Shown one piece after another: positions 52,951-63,489 of a stretch of DNA of 64,000 nt. Location: the NCBI GenBank assembly GCA_008828725.1, contig MEHQ01002554.1, forward strand, positions 84,969 to 148,968, read 5' to 3'. A program made the translations under genes and the position numbers. The notes under the pieces are model-generated. The model ran no database searches. It was not told the origin of the DNA and saw only the letters and a list, made by a program, of their open reading frames with translations. Numbering within the stretch: the first letter of the stretch is position 1; each line of letters starts with the position of its first letter. The DNA comes from Saccharina japonica (lineage: Eukaryota; Sar; Phaeophyceae; Laminariales; Laminariaceae).

Positions 52951-55864
52951 TCTACCCGTCGACATCCAGCACACCCAGTGTCCGTGCCGATTCTTCATCC
53001 TAAAAAGGTACCAGTTCTACCATGCACCGGAGAATGAAACATGTAAAAGCATCGATTTTATTGAATATTGATGTTGAAAAGGTGCATCTGTTTCGGGACA
53101 GAGTAATAAAAACAAAAAGAAAAAAGAAAAAGAAGAGCACACCCAGTGTCCCCCGTCCTTTTCGCTTTTTCTCTTATTTTTTCTCTTTTTTGCTCTTTCA
53201 TGCACCTGGATTGCTAGCAGGGTAGGTCTCGCCTGTCGTATATGGCGTGCATTGTCTGCTCTGCTTACTGCTTACTGCACTGCAGCGTAGTATCTCTTGT
53301 GTCGTAGTTTTGTGACCACAGAACTGGTATATACCTCTCTAGGATGAAGAATCGGCACGGACACTGGGTGTGCTGTGTGCTGTATGTCGACGGGTAGAAA
53401 GGACGGTTTAATGTGAAAACACACACATAATATACGACGATAGGTTGGAACGGAAGCGACGGGTAAAATCGTAAAATCTACACGCGGCGGCTCTCATAAG
53501 TTGAAGTGCGGAGTTTTTTTTTTGTGCTTATGTTTCGGGACACATAAAGGTTAAAAAAAAAACAGCACAGCCAGTGTCCCCATCCTGATTCTCCACCCAC
53601 TGAGCGTAGTATCTCTGTGTCGTAGTTATGTGACCACAGAACTGGTATCTTTTTAGGATGAATCGGCACGGACACTGGGTGTGCTGGATGTGTGTGTGTG
53701 TGTGTGTTCTTCACATTAAACCTTCCTTTCTACCCGTCGACATCCAGCACACCCAGTGTCCGTGCCGATTCTTCATCCTAAAAAGGTACCAGTTCTGTGG
53801 TCACAAAACTACGACACAGAGATACTACACTCAGTGCAGTAAGCAGAGCAGACAATGCAACGCCATATACGACAGGCAAGACCTACCCTGCTAGCAATCC
53901 AGGTGCATGCAAGAGAAAAAAAGAGAAAAAAGAAAAAAGCGAAAAGAAAAAATAATAAAAAGTAAATATACTGAAGCAAATCAATAATCAAGCAACCAAA
54001 TAAAAAGCATGACAAAAAAAGAAAGAAAGTGTCGTGCTTCTCCCAGAGGAGATGCGACCTCCAATAAAAAACCAAATGAAATGAAAGAAAATAAAATGGA
54101 CCGAAACAGCGCCAACAGAGCAAGACTGAGAACGACAGGATAGGACAGCCAGCCGGAGCACACCGAAGGCCAGCCGAGGCAGGTTTGTGCCCATAGTACA
54201 GGCAGGTCCTACCAGCTAGTCGGTCTGGCACCTACTCTGTTTGCCGTCTCTTTCCTGCTTTCGTCCGTCCTGGTGTCGACGGGTAGAAAGGAAGGTTTAA
54301 CGTGAAGAACACGCACACACCCAGGAGAGTACTGTTAATACTGTATGTACGTACACACAGTTAGTGTGTTCTTAAGTGAGCTTATATTTAACCATGGTCA
54401 TATAGCTCTACCCGTCGACATCCAGCACACCCAGTGTCCGTGCCGATTCTTCATCCTAAAAAGGTACCAGTTCTACCATGCACCGGAGAATGAAACATGT
54501 AAAAGCATCGATTTTATTGAATATTGATGTTGAAAAGGTGCATCTGTTTCGGGACAGAGTAATAAAAACAAAAAGAAAAAAGAAAAAGAAGAGCACACCC
54601 AGTGTCCCCCGTCCTTTTCGCTTTTTCTCTTATTTTTTCTCTTTTTTGCTCTTTCATGCACCTGGATTGCTAGCAGGGTAGGTCTCGCCTGTCGTATATG
54701 GCGTGCATTGTCTGCTCTGCTTACTGCTTACTGCACTGCAGCGTAGTATCTCTTGTGTCGTAGTTTTGTGACCACAGAACTGGTATATACCTCTCTAGGA
54801 TGAAGAATCGGCACGGACACTGGGTGTGCTGTGTGCTGTATGTCGACGGGTAGAAAGGACGGTTTAATGTGAAAACACACACATAATATACGACGATAGG
54901 TTGGAACGGAAGCGACGGGTAAAATCGTAAAATCTACACGCGGCGGCTCTCATAAGTTGAAGTGCGGAGTTTTTTTTTTGTGCTTATGTTTCGGGACACA
55001 TAAAGGTTAAAAAAAAAACAGCACAGCCAGTGTCCCCATCCTGATTCTCCACCCACTGAGCGTAGTATCTCTGTGTCGTAGTTATGTGACCACAGAACTG
55101 GTATCTTTTTAGGATGAATCGGCACGGACACTGGGTGTGCTGGATGTGTGTGTGTGTGTGTGTTCTTCACATTAAACCTTCCTTTCTACCCGTCGACATC
55201 CAGCACACCCAGTGTCCGTGCCGATTCTTCATCCTAAAAAGGTACCAGTTCTGTGGTCACAAAACTACGACACAGAGATACTACACTCAGTGCAGTAAGC
55301 AGAGCAGACAATGCAACGCCATATACGACAGGCAAGACCTACCCTGCTAGCAATCCAGGTGCATGCAAGAGAAAAAAAGAGAAAAAAAGGAAAAAAGCGA
55401 AAAGAAAAAATAATAAAAAGTAAATATACTGAAGCAAATCAATAATCAAGCAACCAAATAAAAAGCATGACAAAAAAAGAAAGAAAGTGTCGTGCTTCTC
55501 CCAGAGGAGATGCGACCTCCAATAAAAAACCAAATGAAATGAAAGAAAATAAAATGGACCGAAACAGCGCCAACAGAGCAAGACTGAGAACGACAGGATA
55601 GGACAGCCAGCCGGAGCACACCGAAGGCCAGCCGAGGCAGGTTTGTGCCCATAGTACAGGCAGGTCCTACCAGCTAGTCGGTCTGGCACCTACTCTGTTT
55701 GCCGTCTCTTTCCTGCTTTCGTCCGTCCTGGTGTCGACGGGTAGAAAGGAAGGTTTAACGTGAAGAACACGCACACACCCAGGAGAGTACTGTTAATACT
55801 GTATGTACGTACACACAGTTAGTGTGTTCTTAAGTGAGCTTATATTTAACCATGGTCATATAGC
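52951..55864 (+). repeat. Head-to-tail tandem duplication, 1456-bp unit
   Basis: Unit 1 is 52951-54406, unit 2 is 54407-55864. The units look identical apart from about 2 bp in an A-rich tract near 53910 and 55370. Each unit contains J arms, a J fold-back (53590-53910; 55047-55370) and the AAGGTGCATCTGTTTCGGGA stretch. The boundary lies in a J arm (TCTACCCGTCGAC). Confidence 0.95.
53590..53910. mobile_element. Family J fold-back with (TG)n loop
   Basis: Left arm GAGCGTAGTATCTCTGTGTC ... GGCACGGACACTGGGTGTGC, loop (TG)n, right arm CTACCCGTCGACATCCAGCA ... ACGACACAGAGATACTACAC. A second copy at 55047-55370 comes from the tandem duplication. Confidence 0.8.
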
Positions 55865-56930
55865 CCCATAGACGACGATAGGTTGGGACGGAAGCGACGG
55901 GTAAAATCGACACGTTGAACTGAAGTTTGGTTATTTTTTTTTTTTTATTATTTTTTTACCAATTTGCCGACTGCTGCTGTTGTTCTATATACACAAAACC
56001 AAAATAAAAGCGAAAATAAACAAGCAGCAACACCCCGTTTCCGTCCTGATTCTTCCTTCACTGCTGTCACTGTCACTGCTCACCCGAGATGTGTGTGTGT
56101 GTTCTTCACGTTAAACCTTCCTTTGCGCACACCCATGGAACACAACGGCACTGGGTTATGACCACGGTTACGTTTATAGCCATAGAATCGGCACGGACAC
56201 TGGGTGAGCTGGATTAACGACGGGTAAAAAGAACGGTTTAATGGGAAGAACCCCACACACACGTGTCATAGATACGTAGGTTGCAACCGGAGCGACATAT
56301 TATATGTACTGGCTATATGTCGAATATGTACTGGCTATATGTCGAATTGTAGCTTCATTTTTACCATTCCGACGGAACGTAAAAAAAAAACACCAAAACA
56401 TATTATACCGAGGGAGTGTGTGCGTTGTCTTTACATGAAAGCGTTCATTTCTTGTATATCCACAACTACATCATCAGTACGACGGGCAGAAAGGACGGTT
56501 TGATGTGAAGAACATACACACACAGCACACACAGCAGTGTCTTATCCTGATTCCTGATCCTGAGAGAGATTAAACGCAAAAAAAATGAAATAGTATATAA
56601 ACCACAAGTGAAAATGCCAATGTACCGGGTACGAGAATATAACGACACAAGCAAGCCATACCAGAACAACAAACAAACGACCGGAAAAAAAAAAAAACAT
56701 CAGCACACCCACAGCTGCTAGCAGTGTCCCTTTCTGGTCCACTTGAATCTGTTTCGCCGCAGGAGAAACATGTTTCGAAACATGTTTCGTTCCCTTTTTG
56801 TTACATGATATTCCACGATTCCCATACTAAAACCCCATCACTTGTTGTATACTGCTCTGGAGAAGGAAAAAAAAACACGTTTCGAAACATGTTTCGTTCC
56901 CTTTTTTCTACATGATATTCCACGATTCCC
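55865..56930. repeat. J fragments and a short tandem repeat; no gene
   Basis: J arms at 56100-56260 and 56430-56560. A roughly 115-bp tandem (TTTCGAAACATGTTTCGTTCC, CATGATATTCCACGATTCCC) starts near 56770; its second unit receives element K2. Confidence 0.6.
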
Positions 56931-56933
56931 TTA

Positions 56934-57123
56934 GGGCCCATATTAACGAGTATAAAATAAATTCAATTTGGGAAAAATAAAATTCAAATTCGCTTTTCAT
57001 TGGTCAACACAAGCACCAGCATCCCCCAATCTTTGGTGCTGGTGCGCGTGTTGACCAATGAAAAGCGGATTTGAATATATTTTTTTCCAAATTGTTTTTT
57101 TCCTTCTTCGTTAAAACGGGCCC
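56934..57123. mobile_element. Element K2, PIF/Harbinger-like palindromic MITE
   Basis: GGGCCCATATTAACG ... CGTTAAAACGGGCCC with TTA on both sides (56931-56933, 57124-57126). The tandem neighbour at about 56810-56835 has the same flanks without the element (GATTCCCATACTAAAAC). Confidence 0.9.
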
Positions 57124-57299
57124 TTACTAAAAACCCTATCACTTGTTGTATACCTGGTACTGCTTTGGGGAAGGTGGCTCCTTGTGACTGCAGGAAGAAT
57201 GCTTTCAGGGAGACGAGCCTCCTTCCTGCCCTGTGCTACTTGATACCCGGTAGCAGTCTACGAAGCTGTGTTTATTTTGCTTTTTGTTTGTTGTTATAT

Positions 57300-58150
57300 T
57301 CATAGATATATACGGTACGAGTACAGTACAGGACACCTATTAAGAAACATAAAATCTGATCCAGGCTGGATTTCTTATTTGAGAGAGGGTGCTTTCTACA
57401 CTAATTTCAAGACAACGACTCCAGAATTTATTATTTTCCTCTGAACAGTGGCCGTAAAACTGCCCGCTCAGGCGAAGTTCTCAAGACGTGCCCGCATAAA
57501 AGTATGCTGTTTCTACTGAGGTAGCGTTTTGTCACGAAACCCCAAGGTATTCGTTCCGGACGATGAGCGTATTCTTGGCTTCGACTAACGGCGGCCACCA
57601 CCCCGACCCGGACCTCTAACCCTAACCCTAACCCTAAGGAGAGGCATGTATGTATGTCTGCTTGGTGTGCCACCCGGTCGTTGTGCTTGGAAAGGCTCTA
57701 TTTTCAATGCGGGCACACCTAAGGAAGTGTGCGTACGTACGTACGTACGTGGCCCTTGAAAAGTTCGCAGTACGTATTATACCAGGTATGCGTTTCCGTC
57801 CTTTTGTCCTTTGGGAGGCACCTTGAGGCTGGTGTGAGATGACCGATGATCGATGATGCAACAGATTTGGCTTACGCGGGGAGTCCGAAGCTGGATGGGC
57901 TAATTGTTTGCAGTAATAACAGCCCATATATACGAAGAGGTCGAAAGCCCCAGCTCTATTTGGGGCTATTATGCCAGTGGAAACATGTATATATGTAGGT
58001 CCGAAATTCGAAATTCCAAAGGACACCCCGAAAACAAGCCCAGAGTCCCCCAGCTATATTATAGGCTACAGAAGGTACCCTGGTTTAAGAGCATTCGGGA
58101 CTTCAGAGCGGTCAAAAATATCTGCTTAACCCGCCTAATATACTGCTGTT
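57300..58150. other. Family E end, telomere-like block, otherwise unassigned
   Basis: One end of family E at 57329-57420, CCCTAACCCTAACCCTAAGG at 57620, and an ACGTACGT run near 57733. Open frames here do not look like genes. Confidence 0.4.
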
Positions 58151-58155
58151 TGTTA

Positions 58156-58261
58156 CGGGGTACCATAGTAAATAGGACTTACGGTGTACACAAAAACCTA
58201 CATATTTAGGAGTACCTATTTTTACTAACAATAGTGGGGTCCTATTTATTACGGTCCTCCG
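58156..58261. mobile_element. Family A MITE, intact
   Basis: CGGGGTACCATAGTAAATAG ... ATTACGGTCCTCCG, TA on both sides (58154-58155, 58262-58263). Confidence 0.85.
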
Positions 58262-58399
58262 TAGTACTATTGATTGTACATTGGATTTCCGTTGGGGTGT
58301 ATATATAAATCATTGATGTACCACAAAACCGTCCTTGTATTTCCGTCCAGAGTGGGCTGAAGGATCATACATATATACTGTAGCACAGTAGTAATAGTG

Positions 58400-58800
58400 G
58401 TCCCTTTATAGTGCCGGTTGATTAGAGTAGTGCCGGTGCAATCGCTTGGCACAGATGGGATGTAACCAGCGTGGCAGTTTCGTGCGGAGTATTTAGTGCC
58501 GGTTGGCGCTGTAATGCCGGTATTGTTGGCCGGACGCGTGCCCGGGGCATTACTCGTATACTCCAGTATATGTTGAAGGGACCACTACTACTGCTGCTTT
58601 GTACACATCTTACACACAAAAAACATGCTGTATGAGAGCGTCTGTGGCCGCATATTCCAAGTAGTGTGGCAGTGTGCGGAGTATATAGTGCCGGTATTGT
58701 TGGCCGGGCGCGTACCCGGGGCACTATATTAAAGGGACCACTACTATTTTGCTGCTGTGTACATATCTTGATACATAAAACACATATATGAGAAGCGTAT
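58400..58800 (-). repeat. Family T repeats in a loose tandem of about 230 bp
   Basis: GCCGGTATTGTTGGCCGG with CGCGT-CCCGGGGCA occurs twice (near 58515 and 58690), each followed by AGGGACCACTACTA. Inverted relative to 31665-31850. Confidence 0.6.
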
Positions 58801-58905
58801 ATTGCCCCATATTCCAACACTGACACCTTGAGCCCCTCTGCCCTCCCTCCCCCCCTCCTGCCCGGCCCTCCCTTCTCCCTCCCTCCCTCCCCACGTGTTT
58901 GGTCG

Positions 58906-59125
58906 TCATTCCAGTGTCGTATCGAAGAGACCGAGCTTCATGAGCAGCCTGAGCAGCCGGTACAGCTTCCGGCTCTCCAAGTCCAAGTCCAACTCCTCGT
59001 GGTTTTGTTCGCCTGATAACTCCCAGCCGAAGCGGAACAGAAAATCTGGATCGTAAAAAAAGAAAAAAAAATGTAGTACATATACGTACCTGATGCGTAA
59101 TTTTGGTTCCGAAACAATTTTGTCC
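58906..59125 (-). CDS. Candidate C-terminal exons of an unidentified gene
   Basis: Last exon 59045-58906: after acceptor GATCCAG it reads FLFRFGWELSGEQNHEELDL and ends LGLFDTTLE-stop. A 36-nt exon at 59125-59090 (acceptor CCCCAG, donor GTACGT) reads TKLFRNQNYAS and is in phase with it. A third piece near 59345-59295 (KWFRDPTLNYKY) resembles the small exon in sequence but lacks a clear donor. The charged, Leu-rich end could be a coiled coil. Not recognised. Confidence 0.35.
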
Positions 59126-59552
59126 CTGGGGAAATGAAAAAAAATCCGAGGAACAGATTTCCGGAACCATCTCCTCCCGGCACAGAAAAAAAAAAGAAGA
59201 AAAAAAAATGTGGGGAGGGTGGGAGGGGGAAGGAGGAACCGCCGGATGCCTCCCATCATAGAAAACCCTCAAATGGAAGTTTAAAGAAAAGGTGTATTTG
59301 TAGTTTAATGTTGGGTCCCGAAACCATTTTTCTTGTTCCTCGGAAAAAAAAAAGTGCCCGAGGGATGAAATTAATGGCGTTTTGGTGGAGAGGGGATAGG
59401 GGGGGGAGGAAAGAGCTGGAGCGGGGGAGGGGGTGGGGAGGGACCAATCATTGGACACATCGACAGATTACGATCTACGTAAGATAAAAGTCTAGATCCT
59501 GTATTTCCCGTTATAAGATTTTGTTCAAGAGCCGTATCTTACTACGGATCTC

Positions 59553-59834
59553 ACCCCGGCATAAAACACGGGTCTACATACGTACGGTAGAGATCCCTAC
59601 GACTGCACGGAGCTTTTGGCAATTCCTGCCAACTACAAAAGGGCCCGCGGGCGAAGTCTTGAGCGAGAGCTTTTCGGTTTTGACGTGAACGTTCCTCCTC
59701 GAAACACGACCCCGGGTAATCCCTCTACCGTACTGCGAAATGGCGCAAGAGCTGTTGTCCAAAGTTCCGGCGGAGCCGTCAGCACTTGCTTCGTACCCGC
59801 AGCATGGACTACGTACGACTACGTACTATCAATA
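59553..59834 (+). CDS. Open frame of about 90 codons, unknown
   Basis: Reads YGRDPYDCTELLAIPANYKR, ERELFGFDVNVPPRN and STCFVPAAWTTYDYVLS, with balanced composition and no low complexity. It could be an exon or a gene remnant. No splice-bounded partners or known motifs were found. Confidence 0.3.
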
Positions 59835-60109
59835 GTTGGTAGGTTTCCAGGAGCCAAATAAATATGAGGCAGTATGCATCATTCTAAAACCAAAATGTGC
59901 CGCAGAAAGATCTAGACCGTTGACAAAAAAACGAACGGGGGGATGCCTGATGATCTGTTCGATGATGTTTGTGTGTACGTACTCTTTTTTTTTTTTTTTT
60001 TGTCACGCTTGGTTGCTATGCCGGACCTTGCTTGATTTTTTTTTTTCATGTGCCCCGTTCTATATAAGTATGATGGCGGCTAGTAAGTGTGAGGCCTCGC
60101 AAGCATAAG

Positions 60110-60870
60110 CTGTGGCCGTTCAAGATGGTCTAGATGTACGCTCAGTTTCTGGACCATTTTGGTCGCGGGGGGGGAGGTCAGGTGAGGGAAAAGCAATCAT
60201 TGGTCGCGTTTGATTTCGCTGACCTGAAAGACTTGTTTTTCCTCTCTGCGGTAGAGGCAAGCGGGCCCGCGCCAAAACATTACATTGAGTGTGGCCGCTC
60301 GCGAAATGACTGGGCGCTCACTTTCTCGACATTTTGGGAAGGGGGGGGAGGCGAAGATGAAGGCAAGGGGGGGGACGGTGAGGAAGGGAGGGAGGGCGGG
60401 GAAGCAAACCCAAGCATTGTCACAACACGGCTTAACCGCCTCGACTGGTTCATTTCTCCCGTTCTACAAAACGTACCTCATCGGAATGTTGCCCGCCCAC
60501 GCAACATTACGTGCTTGCTACTTAAACTCACTAAAATATTTTGGACGCACTTTCTCGAACCCTTTTTTTGGAGGAGCAGAGAGGGGGGGGGGGGGGAGAA
60601 TGGGGTGTAAACCAGTCATTTCGTCGCGTTTGATTTAACGCCGACCCGGATTGGTTTTATTTCTCCGTTTCCACAGCAGGTAAGGCTGGTGAGTCCGCGC
60701 AGCATACGCTGTTGGTGACTTCGCTCAGGTTCCTCGACAATAGGGGGGGGGGGGAGGGGGCTGTAACTTCATTTCATGCATTGGCCGTAGTCGCATGACC
60801 ATGAAACTTAAACGGCCATGCATGAAAGTAGGAAGGCGGGGGGGGGGGGGGGGGGGGGGGGAGGAGAAGG
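60110..60870 (+). repeat. Tandem of about 210-bp units punctuated by G tracts, then family H ends
   Basis: Three diverged units carry CATTGGTCGCGTTTGATTT or its variant and TCACTTTCTCGACATTTTGG before a G tract (60165, 60345, 60585). At 60765-60835 the H terminus (TTCATTTCATGCATTGGCCG, CGCATGACCAT and its inverse) sits between G tracts of up to about 25. Confidence 0.55.
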
Positions 60871-61785
60871 TTTTATGGCAAGAGAGAGCTATTTGCTCCA
60901 CGTTTCACGTGTGTTAAAACCATCTCCTGTTGTCCCGTGTTGTGCTGTCTGCGTTTTAAGTTTTCAAGCGCGATATAAGCGCAGGGACATTGCGGCACGT
61001 CACCGTTTTCTACTTTCGTGTCAGTAATAACATTTCTTCTGAGTGGGGGTTGGCTAAATGATGACCTTTTTCTTATCTTGTTCGCTGGTATTTTGGCGAT
61101 TGGTCATAAGCAAACCTGGTACGTACGTGTATCGTACCATGTTTCTTGTTTTCAAGGTGCATCGGTATATCGGTATGATACACCGTAAAATGCCATTTAT
61201 CCACCGGCGTCTGCCACCGTTTTTTCGCCACCGGCTTTTCCCACCAGTATGTTGCCACCGGTATTTTTTGCACATCCGTTTTTTTCAGTCTTCAGGAAAA
61301 ACGTGTCCATTTTTGTTTTTTGAATTTTGTTCGTTCGTTTCCCGTCTCGGTTGTCGGTTGGCTGAAAACGTCGGTGGGGTGTGTAATGTTTGTGGTGGGG
61401 TACTAAGTCGGGGGATGTTTTAAAACACAATTTAAAGAGAGAAAAAAAAAATTGTCTTCCCGATATCCTGGTTATTTTTGCCGTATCGTAACAGTAGTAT
61501 AAACTTTTTTTTGTTTCATTCTGGATGTGTGTTTGTGTGCGTGTGTGGCCTGTTGAGTGTAGATCGTCGATTGACACTGCTGCTGCTGCTACTGCTGCTG
61601 GTGCAGGTCGGGGTCGGGTATTATGGGAGAGGCGGACGAATTACATCACGTAAGTAAGTGATGTTGGTGTTGCTGTTCAGGGGGGTAGAAATGAAATGGC
61701 AGTAGGCAAGTGCTGTAAATTGTGGTTGTTTTCGATTGCATAGGGGGACGAAATTGCAGTACACAAGTGAATATGTCCAGTCGGG
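60870..61785. other. No gene seen
   Basis: CCACCGG-rich tandem words at 61200-61265, a short CTG run at 61578-61600, otherwise unassigned. The 121-codon plus frame at 61058-61423 follows the CCACCGG repeat and is not convincing. Confidence 0.4.
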
Positions 61786-61890
61786 GATGGGGGGGGGGGG
61801 GGGGGAGGGCGTACTCATTTGTTGCTTGTCTTAAGTCATTTGACCATTGACCACGCATCTCTTTCGAGACGGAGCAGGAAGGGGGGGGGG
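61785..61890 (+). repeat. Family I terminus between G tracts
   Basis: A G tract, GGGCGTACTCATTTGTTGCT, GTCATTTGACCATTGACCAC, CTCTTTCGAGACGGAGC, then a G tract. Confidence 0.75.
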
Positions 61891-62027
61891 GCATGGAAGT
61901 AGGTGCCTTGTACGTACGCCCTTTTGCGAGTTCAAGGGGAACAATCGACGATAATTTTTGACGATTGCAGCCACGGCAACTGCGTGATTGGGGGAAGGGG
62001 ACACAACTCGGGTGTCCCCGGGTTATA

Positions 62028-62610
62028 ATGCAAGGACGTATGCTACGGTAGAGGTGCACCGTGTTTTTTCTTGAGGATGGTTTGGTCACTTGAGGAGCTT
62101 AATACCTCTCACCCAAAAACTGTGTTTTTGTTTTTTTGGAAGAAAAATAATTACACAAAATAACTGATTTTGAAAGAAAAAAAAAAATGATTTTGAAGGG
62201 AAAGAAAAAAACTGATTTTGAAGGGAAAGAAACAAACTGATTTTGAAGGGAAAGAAACAAACTGATTTTGAAGGGAAAGAAACAAACTGATGTTGAAGGA
62301 AAACAGTGAAAACAAACTGATTTCAAAGGAAAGCAGTGAAAACAAACTGATTTCAAAGGAAAGCAGTGAAAACGAACTGATTTTCGAAAGGAAAATAAAA
62401 GTGCTACATATCATACACACACCTGATGAAAAATCCCATGGTCTTGACCGAGTGAGTGTAAAATTATTTTTTTTTCTGTAGCATCACACAAGAATGTGAG
62501 ATTCCGGCGATTTTGGGCGAGAGAAGGAGCGCCCCCGTCATCCAGATATAAAAAAAATCAGCCAAAAGTGCCCGTACCTCTTGTCGTCGTAGCACGTGTC
62601 CCACAAGGAG
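62028..62610. mobile_element. Family D element with an internal GA-rich minisatellite
   Basis: TATGCTACGGTAGAGGTGCA at the left, CGTCGTAGCACGTGTC at the right. Inside, ACTGATTTTGAAGGGAAAG repeats about five times (62162-62285), then TGATTTCAAAGGAAAGCAG with GTGAAAACAAAC about three times (62288-62375). Confidence 0.6.
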
Positions 62611-62699
62611 TCGTCGTTAGGCACGGGCGCAACACGTACCCTACACTCGTGGTGTATACTGCTGGGCGGGCTCACGCTGCTCGTGGACTGCTGACATCA

Positions 62700-62935
62700 C
62701 ACACAACACACCAAAGTTGTCGCGGTTATGGTCGCTACCTCGCGTGGCCCCAAAGGGGCAGGCGGCTGGTGTAATAAACTTAACACCCAAAGTTCTTGGC
62801 TGTTTTTGACGCTCAATACATCGCGCAGCTCCGAAGGGGTACGAGTAGGCGCTGGCTGGTGTATTATTTTTCTCAACACCCACCGTTCTCGTTGTTTGGG
62901 TTTTGATCTCGGGTCCGGGGTCCCAACACGCTATT
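62700..62935 (+). repeat. Two-copy tandem repeat of about 95 bp
   Basis: GGCGGCTGGTGTAATAAACTT with CACCCAAAGTTCTTGG, then GGCGCTGGCTGGTGTATTATT with CACCCACCGTTCTCG. No gene seen from here to 63490. Confidence 0.5.
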
Positions 62936-63489
62936 AATAGACAGACGGCGGAGGACAAACGTTTTTTTTTTTACATGAGTACTCGTAATACTTTGCAAAA
63001 AAAATGCCAGCATTCTCTTTGAGGTGCTTTAGGGGTGCGTGGAGGCGTTGCAAGCCTCTGACTGAACCCGTTTACCGGTAGTGCGGCACTGCTTGCTGCA
63101 TACGTGACGAAATTTGAACTCTATTAAATAGTTTCAATCGTTTTGTCCCCACAACTCGGGGGGGGGGGGGGCTGCAGTCAGTCTTACCTTTAGGCGTTAA
63201 GGGCGGATTTTACGCGATAATCCTGCTATACCAAAGAAAAGAGCTCCTTCCTACGAGTATTTTTATCCGCATGTTTGCGTGTGACGAGCCGATTTGACCG
63301 ATTTTCGACCGCTCTATCCCCCAAATAAATGTGGAAAAGGAGCGTAACATCGGCCGTGTCGACGTGAAGTCAACTTAGGTTTTGTTTTCAGACATCGCCC
63401 GATATAAAAAAACACAACCCAATCGCCAATCGTGGTATAACGAGCGATGTTCTACATTATCTACCTTACTTCAGCACAGGTTTGTCTTG

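Noticed and set aside
53650-55370. Regular short repeats that might suggest a CRISPR array
   Set aside because: The repeats are two J fold-backs and a 1.4-kb tandem duplication, not short repeats with unique spacers of constant size, and the DNA is eukaryotic.
60134-60610. 158-codon plus frame
   Set aside because: It crosses three diverged units of a G-tract tandem repeat; the apparent protein is repetitive and interrupted by poly-Gly from the G tracts.
62099-62420. Frames made of repeated SLQNQFVSFPSK and FEISLFSLLS peptides
   Set aside because: Translation of a minisatellite inside a family D element; both opposite frames are equally repetitive.
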